From: Pseudomonas gingeri
GTDB lineage: Bacteria; Pseudomonadota; Gammaproteobacteria; Pseudomonadales; Pseudomonadaceae
Length of the DNA stretch: 64,000 nucleotides
Direction: 5' to 3'
Assembly (NCBI RefSeq): GCF_013385635.1
Contig: NZ_JACAPR010000010.1
Span: forward strand, 434,001-498,000
The translations under genes and the position numbers were made by a program. This document shows, one piece after another, positions 9,662 to 21,198 of the stretch (positions are counted from its first letter, which is position 1; each line of letters opens with the position of its first letter). Under the pieces are notes generated by a model. The model was not told the origin of the DNA. It was given only the letters and a program-made list of their open reading frames with translations, and did not search any database.

Positions 9662-10437
9662 TCGAGTTGTCCCTTGACGTGGCCGTTGGCAACAACGGTC
9701 GCGTGGCGCTGGTTACCGGCGCGGCGCGGGGCATCGGGCTGGGCATCGCCGCCTGGTTGATCAGCGAAGGCTGGCAAGTGGTACTGACCGACCTCGACAA
9801 GGTGCGAGGCGCCAAGGTTGCCGATGTCCTTGGCGAGAATGCCTGCTTTATCGCCATGGATGTCTCCAACGAGGCGCAAGTGGCCCAGGGCGTGGCCGAG
9901 GTGCTGGGGCGGTTCGGCCGGCTCGATGCGCTGGTGTGCAACGCGGCGATCGCCGATCCGCACAACATCACCCTTGAAAGCCTCGACTTGTCCCACTGGA
10001 ACCGCGTATTGGCGGTCAATCTCAGTGGTCCGATGTTGCTGGCCAAGCACTGTGCGCCTTATCTGCGCGCCCATTGCGGAGCCATCGTCAACCTGGCTTC
10101 GACCCGGGCGGCACAATCGGAGCCCGACACCGAGGCCTATGCGGCGAGCAAGGGCGGGCTGCTGGCGTTGACCCATGCCCTGGCAATCAGTCTCGGTCCG
10201 GAAATCCGCGTCAATGCGGTCAGCCCGGGCTGGATCGATGCCCGCGATCCTTCGGTGCGCCGAGCCGAGCCGTTGAGTGATATCGATCATGCCCAGCATC
10301 CGGCGGGCCGGGTTGGGACGGTCGAGGATGTGGCGGCGATCGTTGCGTGGTTGCTGTCGAAAAGCGCGGGTTTTGTCACCGGCCAGGAGTTTGTGGTCGA
10401 TGGCGGCATGAGCAAGAAAATGATTTATTGCGACTAG
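9658..10437 (+). CDS. Short-chain dehydrogenase/reductase (SDR)
   Basis: A 259-residue classical SDR: NAD(P)-binding [12 protein letters not shown] near residue 21, the NNAG-equivalent CNAAIADP near 100, catalytic Ser in NLASTRAA (about 147), and the YAASK active site with Tyr and Lys (about 161-165), then the C-terminal [14 protein letters not shown]. Asp in VVLTDLDK after the second strand suggests preference for NAD(H). The substrate is unknown. GTG at 9658 overlaps the metZ stop (GTGA), so it is probably co-translated with metZ, which hints at a link to sulfur or amino acid metabolism but does not prove it. Confidence 0.88.
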   Translation: MIELSLDVAVGNNGRVALVTGAARGIGLGIAAWLISEGWQVVLTDLDKVRGAKVADVLGENACFIAMDVSNEAQVAQGVAEVLGRFGRLDALVCNAAIADPHNITLESLDLSHWNRVLAVNLSGPMLLAKHCAPYLRAHCGAIVNLASTRAAQSEPDTEAYAASKGGLLALTHALAISLGPEIRVNAVSPGWIDARDPSVRRAEPLSDIDHAQHPAGRVGTVEDVAAIVAWLLSKSAGFVTGQEFVVDGGMSKKMIYCD

Positions 10438-10546
10438 AAGCGGGCGGCGGGGCCGTGGGCCGCGCAGCAAGCGGTTTTTCGTCCCGGCGGGGTGGTGATG
10501 GCTCTGACACGAATTTGTCTTTTTCAGAAAAACTTCAAGCAGGCTA

Positions 10547-10575
10547 TTGACTTAGATCCGCTACCTGCGTAAATT
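10547..10575 (+). promoter_or_regulatory. Sigma-70 promoter of the tRNA cluster
   Basis: TTGACT at 10547-10552 and TAAATT at 10570-10575 are 17 bases apart, and a GC-rich discriminator (GCGGCC, 10578-10583) follows, as expected for stringently controlled stable-RNA promoters. The first tRNA begins 21 bases after the -10 box. The stretch 10438-10546 holds nothing else I can support. Confidence 0.75.
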
Positions 10576-10596
10576 TCGCGGCCTCGACGAAGCAAA

Positions 10597-10672
10597 GGGT
10601 GATTAGCTCAGCCGGGAGAGCATCTGCCTTACAAGCAGAGGGTCGGCGGTTCGATCCCGTCATCACCCACCA
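10597..10672 (+). tRNA. tRNA-Val (anticodon TAC)
   Basis: A 76-base tRNA with encoded CCA. The acceptor stem pairs GGGTGAT (10597-10603) with ATCACCC (10662-10668); the anticodon loop CTTACAA gives TAC, reading GTA codons; the T-arm GGTTCGATCC is normal. It is the first gene of the cluster. Confidence 0.95.
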
Positions 10673-10741
10673 CTTCGAGAGTCTTTCGCAAGAAAGAGAG
10701 TTTGAAAATCGGAAGTTCCGCAAGGAATCTCCAACCGACGC

Positions 10742-10818
10742 GCAGCGGTAGTTCAGTCGGTTAGAATACCGGCCTGTCACGCCGGGGGTCGCGGGTTCGA
10801 GTCCCGTCCGCTGCGCCA
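10742..10818 (+). tRNA. tRNA-Asp (anticodon GTC), copy 1
   Basis: A 77-base tRNA with encoded CCA. The acceptor stem pairs GCAGCGG (10742-10748) with CCGCTGC (10808-10814), discriminator G; the anticodon loop CTGTCAC gives GTC. Identical to the second copy 114 bases downstream. Confidence 0.96.
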
Positions 10819-10932
10819 TATTTGTACAGATCGACTGCTTGGTAAACAAGTGAGCGGTCTGCGATTGAAAGCCACCGAAGGCTGTCGATCACGGGTTTCA
10901 AAGTTTCAAACGGGCGCAAGTCCGAGCGATAC

Positions 10933-11009
10933 GCAGCGGTAGTTCAGTCGGTTAGAATACCGGCCTGTCACGCCGGGGGTCGCGGGTTCGAGTCCCGTCC
11001 GCTGCGCCA
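10933..11009 (+). tRNA. tRNA-Asp (anticodon GTC), copy 2
   Basis: Base-for-base identical to the first tRNA-Asp over its 77 bases. The spacer between the copies differs from the Val-Asp spacer except for the few bases next to the gene. A terminator follows at 11054. Confidence 0.96.
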
Positions 11010-11053
11010 TACAAGGCTTCGAGGCCCTTGAACTCCTCGAAGCGACAAAAAAC

Positions 11054-11079
11054 GCCCCGGCTTGCCGGGGCTTTTTTTT
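11054..11079 (+). terminator. Rho-independent terminator of the tRNA operon
   Basis: GCCCCGG (11054-11060), a CTTG loop and CCGGGGC (11065-11071) form a 7-bp GC stem followed by eight T residues, 45 bases after the last tRNA. Confidence 0.92.
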
Positions 11080-11152
11080 GCCGGTAAAAAAGCATCGACG
11101 CAGGGCGATCTGATGCACAATACGCCCCGGACCGTTTTACTCAGGATTTTCA

Positions 11153-12007
11153 ATGTCGACATCATTCCACTTGCGTGCCGTGGTACTGGCCCTGGTGCTG
11201 GCGGGCGCCGCAGGCTGCTCCTCGCCCAAGACCGCCGTTTATGAACACGAAAACTTCGACGACTCCGGAACCTTCTCGCGCAACTACGCGGTGAGCGATA
11301 CGGCTTCATGTGAAGCGGCCCGTCGTGCCTTGCTCAGCCAGGGCTATATCATCACCAGCAGCGATCCCAAGCTGGTGGCCGGCAACAAGAGCTTCCAGCA
11401 GACCGGCGATACCCACTTGCAGATCAGCTTCAGTGTCGTGTGCGCACCCGACGGCAGCGCCGATCATCGCTCGACGATGTTCGCCAACGCCTTGCAGGAC
11501 CGTTATGCATTGAAGAAGGTCAACAACTCCGCAAGCCTTGGGGTGGGCGTGCTGGGTTCGGTGTCGATGCCGATCGGCTCGACCGATGATTCGATGGTCA
11601 AGGTCGCGAGCGAAACAGTGTCTTCGGCCAAGTTCTATGACCGCTTCTTTACCCTGGTGGAGCTGTTCCTGCCGCCTGAGGTGAAAAAGGAAAAACACAC
11701 CGATGAAAAACCCAAGGCCGATCTCGGCGTGCCCGAAACCGCTCCGGCGGCGATCAAGCCTGAAGCCGCTGCGCAACCGCAGGCGGAGCCGGTGAAAGCT
11801 GTCGAGCCAAGCCATGTCGAGCCGGCACATATCGCTCCGGCGCTGACCGCCCCGGCTATTCCCGAACCGCTGAAACCATTGCCGGAAGCCGCTTCGGCCG
11901 CCCCGACCGAAGCGGCACCGATAACGCCGGCCGCCACTGAAAAACCGGCGGAGCCGACGCCGGCAACGACCCCGGCCACCACCGAACCGGCCACGCCGGC
12001 TCAGTAA
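11153..12007 (+). CDS. DUF2242 family protein, probable lipoprotein
   Basis: A 284-residue exported protein. Residues 8-20 are a hydrophobic signal segment ending LAGAAGCSS; a Cys at about residue 22 may be lipidated, although the lipobox (AAGC) lacks the usual Leu at -3. Residues 30-175 form the DUF2242 domain (HENFDDSGTFSRNY, then CEAARRALLSQGYIITSSDP and SFSVVCAPDG), resembling domains that follow lipoprotein signals in small envelope proteins. Residues 180-284 are a Pro/Ala/Glu repeat-rich tail that may span the periplasm or peptidoglycan. The family occurs at this spot after tRNA genes in pseudomonads; its function is unknown. Confidence 0.8.
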   Translation: MSTSFHLRAVVLALVLAGAAGCSSPKTAVYEHENFDDSGTFSRNYAVSDTASCEAARRALLSQGYIITSSDPKLVAGNKSFQQTGDTHLQISFSVVCAPDGSADHRSTMFANALQDRYALKKVNNSASLGVGVLGSVSMPIGSTDDSMVKVASETVSSAKFYDRFFTLVELFLPPEVKKEKHTDEKPKADLGVPETAPAAIKPEAAAQPQAEPVKAVEPSHVEPAHIAPALTAPAIPEPLKPLPEAASAAPTEAAPITPAATEKPAEPTPATTPATTEPATPAQ

Positions 12008-12017
12008 AACGCACCGT

Positions 12018-14696
12018 TCAGATCGCCGCGGGATCGGGTTTGTCGACCTCGATTCCGTAGCGGCTGATAGCCTGGACCACGCTGCCGCGCGGGACCAGCC
12101 CGTCATCGGCCAGGGCCTTGAGTGCGGCCAGGACGATAAAGTAGCGATCCACTTCGAAGAACCGCCGCAGGGTTTCACGGGTATCGGATTGCCCGAAACC
12201 GTCGGTGCCCAGGGCCACGAAACGCCGTCCGTTGACGAAAGGGCGGATCTGGTCGGCGAAGATCTTCATGTAGTCCGTGGCGACCACCAGCGGTCCGACC
12301 CGGTCCTGCAGGCAACTTTCCACATAACTGATCCGCGGTTCCTCCTGGGGATGCAGCAGGTTCCAGCGTTCGACGGCGTGTCCCTCGCGACGCAGCTCGG
12401 TGAGGCTGGTGGCGCTCCAGACATCGCTGGCCACGGCGAAGTCATCCTGCAGCAGTCGTGCCGCCGCCATCACTTCCCGCAGGATCGAGCCGCAACCCAT
12501 CAGTTGCACGCGAGGTTGCTGATCCGACGGCGTATCGTCTCTCCCAAGCCGGTAGAGTCCCTTGAGAATGCCTGCCTCGACCCCCTCGGGCATGGCCGGG
12601 TGCGGGTAGTTCTCGTTGAGCAGGGTGATGTAGTAATAGACATCTTCCTGCTCGACATACATGCGCCGCATGCCTTCGCGGATGATCACCGCCAGCTCGT
12701 AGGCGAAGGTCGGGTCATAGGACACGCAGCAGGGGATCACCGACGACAGCACGTGGCTGTGGCCGTCGTCATGCTGCAAGCCTTCGCCCATCAGGGTGGT
12801 GCGGCCCGAGGTGGCGCCCAGCAGGAAGCCCCGCGCCCGTGCATCGCCGGCGGCCCAGGCAAGGTCGCCGACCCGCTGGAAACCGAACATCGAGTAGTAG
12901 ATATAGAACGGCACGGTCATCAGGCCGTGGTTGCTGTAGGAGGTGCTGGCGGCGATCCAGGAAGAGATACCGCCGGACTCGTTCAGGCCTTCCTGGAGGA
13001 TCTGGCCGTCGCGGCTTTCCTTGTAGTAGCTCAGTTGCCCGGCGTCCTGTGGGGTGTAGAGCTGGCCCACCGCCGAGTGAATGCCGATCTGGCGAAACAG
13101 GCTTTCCATGCCGAAGGTCCGTGACTCGTCGGGCACGATGGGCACGACCAGCTTGCCGATATGCGGATCCTTCAACAGCGTGCCGAGGATCCGCACAAAG
13201 GCCATGGTGGTGGAGATCGAGCGTTCGCCGGTGTCCTTCAGTTGTGCGGCGAAGGTTTCCAGTGGCGGAATCCGCAAGCTCTCGCAGGCCGTGCCACGGG
13301 CCGGCACATGGCCGCCGAGCTGCTGCCGGCGCGCGGCGAAGTAGAGGGCCTCAGCGCTGTCGACAGCGGGCTTGAGGTAGGGGATTTCCTCGGCCAGCTG
13401 TTCGTCGGAGACCTCCAGGCCGAAGCGATCGCGGAAAGCCTTGACCGCGTCCAGGTCCATTTTCTTCAATTGGTGATTGATATTCTGGCCTTCGCCGGCC
13501 TCGCCCATGCCGAAGCCCTTGACGGTCTTGGCGAGGATCACCGTCGGCTGCCCGCTGTGGCGCATGGCGGCGGCGTAGGCGTTGTAGACCTTGTCCGGAT
13601 CGTGACCGCCACGGGACAGCTTCCAGATATCGTCATCCGTCATGTCGGCCACCAGCTCCAGCAGGGCCGGGTATTTGCCGAAGAAATACTCGCGCACATA
13701 GGCGCCGTTCTGCGACTTGTAATTCTGATACTCGCCATCCACGCATTCCATCATGCGCTGGCGCAGCAGGCCGCTGCGGTCCTTCTCCTGCAGGGCATCC
13801 CAGCCGCCGCCCCATATCACCTTGATCACGTTCCAGCCGGCGGCGCGGTACAGGCTTTCAAACTCCTGGATCACCTTGGCGTTGCCGCGTACCGGACCGT
13901 CCAGGCGTTGCAGGTTGCAGTTGACGACGAAGATCAGGTTATCGAGCTTTTCCCGTCCGGCCAGGGAGATCGCCGCCAGGGATTCGGGTTGGTCCATCTC
14001 GCCGTCGCCGAGGAAAGCCCAGACCTTGCGCCCCTGATGCGGCTTGAGGTCGCGATATTCCAGGTAGCGCATGAAGCGTGCCTGGTAGGCGGCGGTGATC
14101 GGACCCAGGCCCATGGAGACCGTGGGGAACTGCCAGAAGTCCGGCATCAGCCGCGGGTGCGGATAGCTCGACAGACCGTCGCCACCGGCTTCGCGACGGA
14201 AATTGTCGAGCTGGGTTTCACTGATTCGCCCTTCGAGGTAGGCGCGACCGTAGATGCCCGGCGAAGAATGGCCCTGGATATACACCATGTCACCGTCGAA
14301 GTTGTCGGTGCGGCCACGGAAAAAGTGATCGAAGCCGACGTCATACAGCACCGCTGCCGAGGCATAGGTGGCGATATGACCGCCGACGCCCGAGTGTTTG
14401 CCGGCCCGCAACACCATGGCCATGGCGTTCCAGCGGATATAGGCGTTCAGCCGGCGTTCGATGGCCAGGTTGCCCGGGTAGGGTTGTTGGCGATCGACGG
14501 CGATGGTGTTGACGTAGGGCGTGGTGACCCTGCCGTGGAAATCGCCATGGCGGGCGACGTCGAAGTCCAGTAATTGGTCGATCAGGTAATGCGCGCGCGG
14601 GCGTCCTTCGGTGGACAGAACGGATTCGATCGATTCGAGCCATTCGCGGGTTTCCTGCGGATCGTCGTCGAGAATCAGGGCGTTGGGGTGAGTCAT
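12018..14696 (-). CDS. Pyruvate dehydrogenase E1-type subunit, homodimeric (AceE paralogue)
   Basis: An 892-residue thiamine-diphosphate 2-oxoacid dehydrogenase E1 of the AceE class. The ThDP motif is complete (FLGDGEMDQPES ... VVNCNLQRLDG, about residues 230-275), followed by the pyrimidine domain (RTFGMESLFRQIGIHS; GLQHDDGHSHVLSS) and the C-terminal domain (WSATSLTELRREG; YGIEVDKPDPAA). AceE normally decarboxylates pyruvate and acetylates the E2 lipoyl group. This copy has no aceF beside it, so it is probably not the housekeeping gene; its E2 partner and true substrate (pyruvate or, as proposed for MdeB, 2-oxobutyrate) are unknown. ATG 14696 has CAGGAG five bases ahead. It is divergent from a MarR gene. 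Confidence 0.9.
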   Translation of the reverse strand: MTHPNALILDDDPQETREWLESIESVLSTEGRPRAHYLIDQLLDFDVARHGDFHGRVTTPYVNTIAVDRQQPYPGNLAIERRLNAYIRWNAMAMVLRAGKHSGVGGHIATYASAAVLYDVGFDHFFRGRTDNFDGDMVYIQGHSSPGIYGRAYLEGRISETQLDNFRREAGGDGLSSYPHPRLMPDFWQFPTVSMGLGPITAAYQARFMRYLEYRDLKPHQGRKVWAFLGDGEMDQPESLAAISLAGREKLDNLIFVVNCNLQRLDGPVRGNAKVIQEFESLYRAAGWNVIKVIWGGGWDALQEKDRSGLLRQRMMECVDGEYQNYKSQNGAYVREYFFGKYPALLELVADMTDDDIWKLSRGGHDPDKVYNAYAAAMRHSGQPTVILAKTVKGFGMGEAGEGQNINHQLKKMDLDAVKAFRDRFGLEVSDEQLAEEIPYLKPAVDSAEALYFAARRQQLGGHVPARGTACESLRIPPLETFAAQLKDTGERSISTTMAFVRILGTLLKDPHIGKLVVPIVPDESRTFGMESLFRQIGIHSAVGQLYTPQDAGQLSYYKESRDGQILQEGLNESGGISSWIAASTSYSNHGLMTVPFYIYYSMFGFQRVGDLAWAAGDARARGFLLGATSGRTTLMGEGLQHDDGHSHVLSSVIPCCVSYDPTFAYELAVIIREGMRRMYVEQEDVYYYITLLNENYPHPAMPEGVEAGILKGLYRLGRDDTPSDQQPRVQLMGCGSILREVMAAARLLQDDFAVASDVWSATSLTELRREGHAVERWNLLHPQEEPRISYVESCLQDRVGPLVVATDYMKIFADQIRPFVNGRRFVALGTDGFGQSDTRETLRRFFEVDRYFIVLAALKALADDGLVPRGSVVQAISRYGIEVDKPDPAAI

Positions 14697-14793
14697 GCCG
14701 GGCTCCTGGGGCTGCCGATGGGCAGCGTGATGGCGGGACGGATGCGACGCGCGAACCTTGTGGGCGGGCGTCGGCAGCACGTTGAAAATATAA

Positions 14794-14805
14794 TTGCAAT
14801 TGCAA
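14794..14805. promoter_or_regulatory. Predicted MarR operator, E1/marR intergenic region
   Basis: A perfect 12-base palindrome, TTGCAATTGCAA, lies between the divergent E1 and MarR genes, 97 bases from the E1 start and 70 from the marR start. A very similar site precedes the truncated E1-like gene at 16428, which points to common control by the MarR protein encoded between them. Assignment is inference from pattern and position. Confidence 0.6.
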
Positions 14806-14875
14806 CTACAAAACCGAATCTATCCCGCCGTGGGTTACCATTGCAACCCTCTTGATCTTTCTCCGGATGGTTTTC

Positions 14876-15346
14876 ATGGCTGCCAACGAGCCCGATGTAT
14901 GGTTCCGCTTTGTCAGGGCTCACCGCAGCGTTATCCGCGAGATAGAGCGGCGCCTGGCGCAAGCCGGGCTACCGCCCTATGCCTGGTACGACGCTTTGTG
15001 GGGGTTGGAAAGCGGACCGGACGGGACTCGGCGGATGCACGAGCTGGCGGATGTACTGGCGATCGAACGCTACAACCTCACCCGGCTGGTGGATCGGCTG
15101 GAGAAGGACGGCCTGGTGGTGCGCTCGCGCGCCGAGGGCGACGGGCGCGGCGCGTTTGCCTCGATCACCGAGGCCGGTCGGGTCCTGCGCAAGCGGATGT
15201 GGGAAATCTACGAAGAGGCGGTCGACGAGCTGTTTCTGTCGCAACTCGACGACAGCCAGCGACGCAGTTTCGCCGACGCCCTGGAGCGCACCGCCGGCCT
15301 TGCCCGCAGTGCCGGCAAGAGCCGCAACGCTCAACATAATCCATAG
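14876..15346 (+). CDS. MarR family transcriptional regulator
   Basis: A 156-residue winged-helix regulator. The MarR core is readable: PYAWYDALWGLESGPDGTRRMHELADVL (helix bundle and first helix), IERYNLTRLVDRLEKDGLVVR (recognition helix, about residues 63-83) and RSRAEGDGRGAFASITEAG (wing). The start is ATG 14876 with GGATGG seven bases upstream; an ATG at 14867 in the same frame is possible. It sits between two E1-type genes on the other strand; its 3' end overlaps the end of the shorter one by 16 bases. It probably represses both through the TTGCAA palindromes. The ligand is unknown. Confidence 0.88.
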   Translation: MAANEPDVWFRFVRAHRSVIREIERRLAQAGLPPYAWYDALWGLESGPDGTRRMHELADVLAIERYNLTRLVDRLEKDGLVVRSRAEGDGRGAFASITEAGRVLRKRMWEIYEEAVDELFLSQLDDSQRRSFADALERTAGLARSAGKSRNAQHNP

Positions 15347-16377
15347 CGTTCAAGCGCCTCCCTGGCGATCCATGGTGCGATCCGTTGTTCATCCGCCAGG
15401 GCGCCAAGGGCCAGCGCGGTGATCCAGTGACGGTCCGGTGCGGTTGGCCGCACCGACCCGGCCCCCAATCCGACAAACCGTGCCGCGACATACCCGCCCA
15501 GGGGATCGACCACGGCCTGCGGATAGCCGGTCACCGCCATGACTGGAGCGGTACTGTCCCCCAGGCAGTTCGCCAGGTGCGAACGGCGTTTCGCTTTTCC
15601 CGGATGCAGGCGGTTCCAGTGCTCCGCACCCGCGGCATCGCGGGCCAGCCGGGTGTAGCTGGGGCAGCTCCAGACCTGGGTGGAGATTCCCCAGTCCTGT
15701 TCCAGCAAGACGGCAGCCGCCCGCACTTCCTCTAACGCCTGGCCTGCCCCCAGCAGGCGGATGGCCGCCGGGCGTTCCGGCGAGAGGCGGTACATGCCGT
15801 TGAGCGCGTCCTGCGTCTGCTCCGGTGTCAACGCCGGGCCTTGTTCCCGGTCGTGCAAGGCCAGGTAATAGAACCCCGGATCGCCTTCGACATACAGCCG
15901 CTGCAAGGCGGCCAGGACGATCGCCCGGGCTTCGGCGCCCGAAGCGGGGTCGAACGGTTGGCAGCGCGGATTGCCGGCCAGCCACAGGGGCAATGAAGGT
16001 TGTGCGCCCTTGGGCCAGCGCGAGGGCAAGGTTTCGATATCGTTGCACAGGATGCCCCGTTGCAGGGTTTCGTCGGCCACGGCACAGAGCCCGGCGGAAT
16101 GAGCCGCACTGAGCAGGTACAACAAGGGTCTTTCCGCGCGATGACGGGAGAAGCGCATCGACCAGGCGCTGATCTGTGTCGAACGTGGCGCGTCGGGATG
16201 CCGATGATTGCGAATGACCCAGGCGCCCCGGTTCGCGGCAATGCCATGCTCCAGCCGGTCGGCGATCTCCAGCACACTGGATAGCGGCGATCCCGTTGTC
16301 ACGGGGGCGGCGTGCAGGGCCCTGATGCAGGCAAGGGCTGTTGCCTGGCTTGAAGGTCGAGGAGTGAGTGCGGTCAT
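15331..16377 (-). CDS. Truncated E1-like protein: degenerate pyrimidine domain plus C-terminal transketolase domain
   Basis: A 348-residue intact ORF that aligns to the C-terminal third of the neighbouring E1. Clear matches are LQRLYVEGDPGFYYLAL against the E1 MRRMYVEQEDVYYYITL, NGMYRL against KGLYRL, VWSCPSYTRLARDAAGAEHWNRLHP against VWSATSLTELRREGHAVERWNLLHP, and the end IAREALERYGL against VVQAISRYGI. The N-terminal ThDP domain with its GDG...N motif is absent and residues 1-150 are only faintly like the pyrimidine domain, so catalysis by itself is unlikely. It could be a partner or regulator of the full E1, or a decaying paralogue. A similar operator upstream argues that it is expressed. 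Confidence 0.78.
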   Translation of the reverse strand: MTALTPRPSSQATALACIRALHAAPVTTGSPLSSVLEIADRLEHGIAANRGAWVIRNHRHPDAPRSTQISAWSMRFSRHRAERPLLYLLSAAHSAGLCAVADETLQRGILCNDIETLPSRWPKGAQPSLPLWLAGNPRCQPFDPASGAEARAIVLAALQRLYVEGDPGFYYLALHDREQGPALTPEQTQDALNGMYRLSPERPAAIRLLGAGQALEEVRAAAVLLEQDWGISTQVWSCPSYTRLARDAAGAEHWNRLHPGKAKRRSHLANCLGDSTAPVMAVTGYPQAVVDPLGGYVAARFVGLGAGSVRPTAPDRHWITALALGALADEQRIAPWIAREALERYGLC

Positions 16378-16427
16378 GATCGGGTTCGCCTGAACGGGGT
16401 TCTCAACCCTAAATCAGTCGATCAACT

Positions 16428-16443
16428 GATTGCAAATGCAATC
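16428..16443. promoter_or_regulatory. Predicted MarR operator upstream of the truncated E1-like gene
   Basis: GATTGCAAATGCAATC is an imperfect palindrome with 7-bp arms, 51 bases before the E1-like start. Over the central twelve bases it differs from the 14794 site at one position (TTGCAAATGCAA against TTGCAATTGCAA). Confidence 0.6.
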
Positions 16444-16619
16444 ATATTTCATGTGAATAAAAAATTACTGGAAAAAAACCTGACCCATCTGCTAGTTTTT
16501 CTACTCAGGAGAACGTCTGGTAAGAGGGCGCTTCATTTTTCCTTAACACGGGCAACTTATGCTGGCCCTGCAGGTCAGTAGCAAAAGCGCTTTTACCTAC
16601 AAGCAAAAGGAGTTTCACA

Positions 16620-16706
16620 ATGGACGATTATCAAGAAGAGCTGCTGGAATTCCACGCTTTCGAGCTGGATCCGGTCGAACCGGCTGACGACGCTACCGAG
16701 CTGTAA
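16620..16706 (+). CDS. 28-residue acidic peptide, function unknown
   Basis: ATG 16620 is preceded by AAAAGGAG with eight bases of spacing, the strongest ribosome site in the area, and opens a 28-codon frame ending TAA. The product begins MDDYQEELLEFHAFELD and ends DDATEL; it has eleven Asp/Glu and no Lys or Arg. I recognise no family. It stands alone on the plus strand, convergent with the AraC gene, and is followed by a run of eight T residues. The strong ribosome site and codon use like its neighbours favour a real gene. The gap before it (16444-16619) is A/T-rich and probably holds its promoter. Confidence 0.6.
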   Translation: MDDYQEELLEFHAFELDPVEPADDATEL

Positions 16707-16725
16707 ACGGTGGCGTTTTTTTTGC

Positions 16726-17762
16726 TCAGGCGGAATGTCGCTGACTGCGGCGGAATTCGCCCGGGGTCTGGCCGTTCCAGCGTTTGAAGGCCCTTTGAAA
16801 GGCCTCGGCTGAAGCAAAACCGAGCAGGTAGGCGATTTCGCCAAATGCCAGTTCAGTATCCCGGATATAGGTCATCGCCAGGTCGCGGCGAGTGTCGTTG
16901 AGTATCGCGCGAAACTGCGTGCCTTCCTCGGCGAGTTTGCGACGCAAGGTCCAGGTCGGCAGTTTCAGGCGTGCCGCCACTTCTTCCAGGTCGGGTTCCC
17001 GGCCACCGTTGAGCAAAGGCCCCAGCAACTGAGTGATGCGTTCACGCAGGCTGCGGGTGCGGGTCAATTGTTCCAGTTCCCGTTCACAGAGTTGCAGCAG
17101 GTGCCGCCAGGTGCTCGGGCAGTGCTCCGGGTTGCGCAGGCCAAGGCTGGCCTGATCCAGGCGCAATTGATTGATCTCGGCGCCGAAATGTACCGGGCTA
17201 TCGCCGAGCAGCCGGTAGTCGTCAGCATAATCCGGCTCGTCGAACTCGATATCGATTCGTTCGGCCCGCAGTGGCTGGCCGGCGACGCTCGACAGTTGCT
17301 TGAGCCAGCCGGCAATGATCGAATCGACCACGAAACGGTTGTAGGCGTTGTACGGGCTGATGGAATAGAAGCGCAGCCAGGCACCGCCGGCATCTTCGTG
17401 GAAGCTCGATTGCCCGCGGTAGTTGGAGCCGTAGAGGGCTTCGAAGCGGGTCAGGGTCCGTGCCGCTTCACGCACGGTCGGGGCCTGGGCCGCGGTGATG
17501 CCGGCCAGTCCGGCCTGGCTCAAGCGGCTGAGCCGACCCATGTGCAGGCCCAGGGCCGGGTTGCCGGTGAGCTGGATCGCGGCGTGGCCCAGGCGCATAT
17601 AGCGCGGAATCGACAACCGTGCCCCGGGCTCGGCCAGGCGCGCCGGGTCCAGCCCGTACTGTTCCAACAGCGGCTGCGGATCCTCGCCCGATTCGCGCAT
17701 CGCATCGGCCAGGCTATGGACGAAGCCGACGGACAGGTCGCCGAGGCGCATCGGCAGGGGCT

Positions 17763-17766
<4 letters not shown>
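16726..17766 (-). CDS. AraC family transcriptional regulator
   Basis: A 346-residue regulator with the N-terminal arabinose-binding-like domain found in OruR/ArgR-type AraC proteins (YMRLGHAAIQLTGNPALGLHMG, about residues 56-77) and two C-terminal helix-turn-helix units (VAARLKLPTWTLRRKLAEEG and IAYLLGFASAEAFQRAFKRW followed by GQTPGEFRR). ATG 17766 overlaps the stop of the upstream nitrilase-fold gene (ATGA), so the two are coupled; GTG 17775 is an alternative start. In P. aeruginosa the same pair lies beside the 2,4-dienoyl-CoA reductase gene, as here, which suggests that it may regulate that gene. Confidence 0.9.
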
Positions 17767-21150
<3,384 letters not shown>

Positions 21151-21198
21151 GCGTTTGATGCCCGGCGGTGTGTCTTTCCAGGCGCACCGCGTTATCGT

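Noticed and set aside
10544..11118. Minus-strand frames containing RTGLEPATPGVTGRYSN across the tRNA genes
   Set aside because: They are the antisense of tRNA-Asp and tRNA-Val; this peptide is a well-known spurious product of tRNA genes in databases.
13161..14573. A 470-codon plus-strand frame opposite the E1 gene
   Set aside because: The E1 protein on the minus strand is unmistakable over the whole length; long antisense frames are common in high-GC genes.
16478..16563. TTAACA and TATGCT considered as a promoter of the 28-residue peptide
   Set aside because: The boxes are only nine bases apart, too close for sigma-70.
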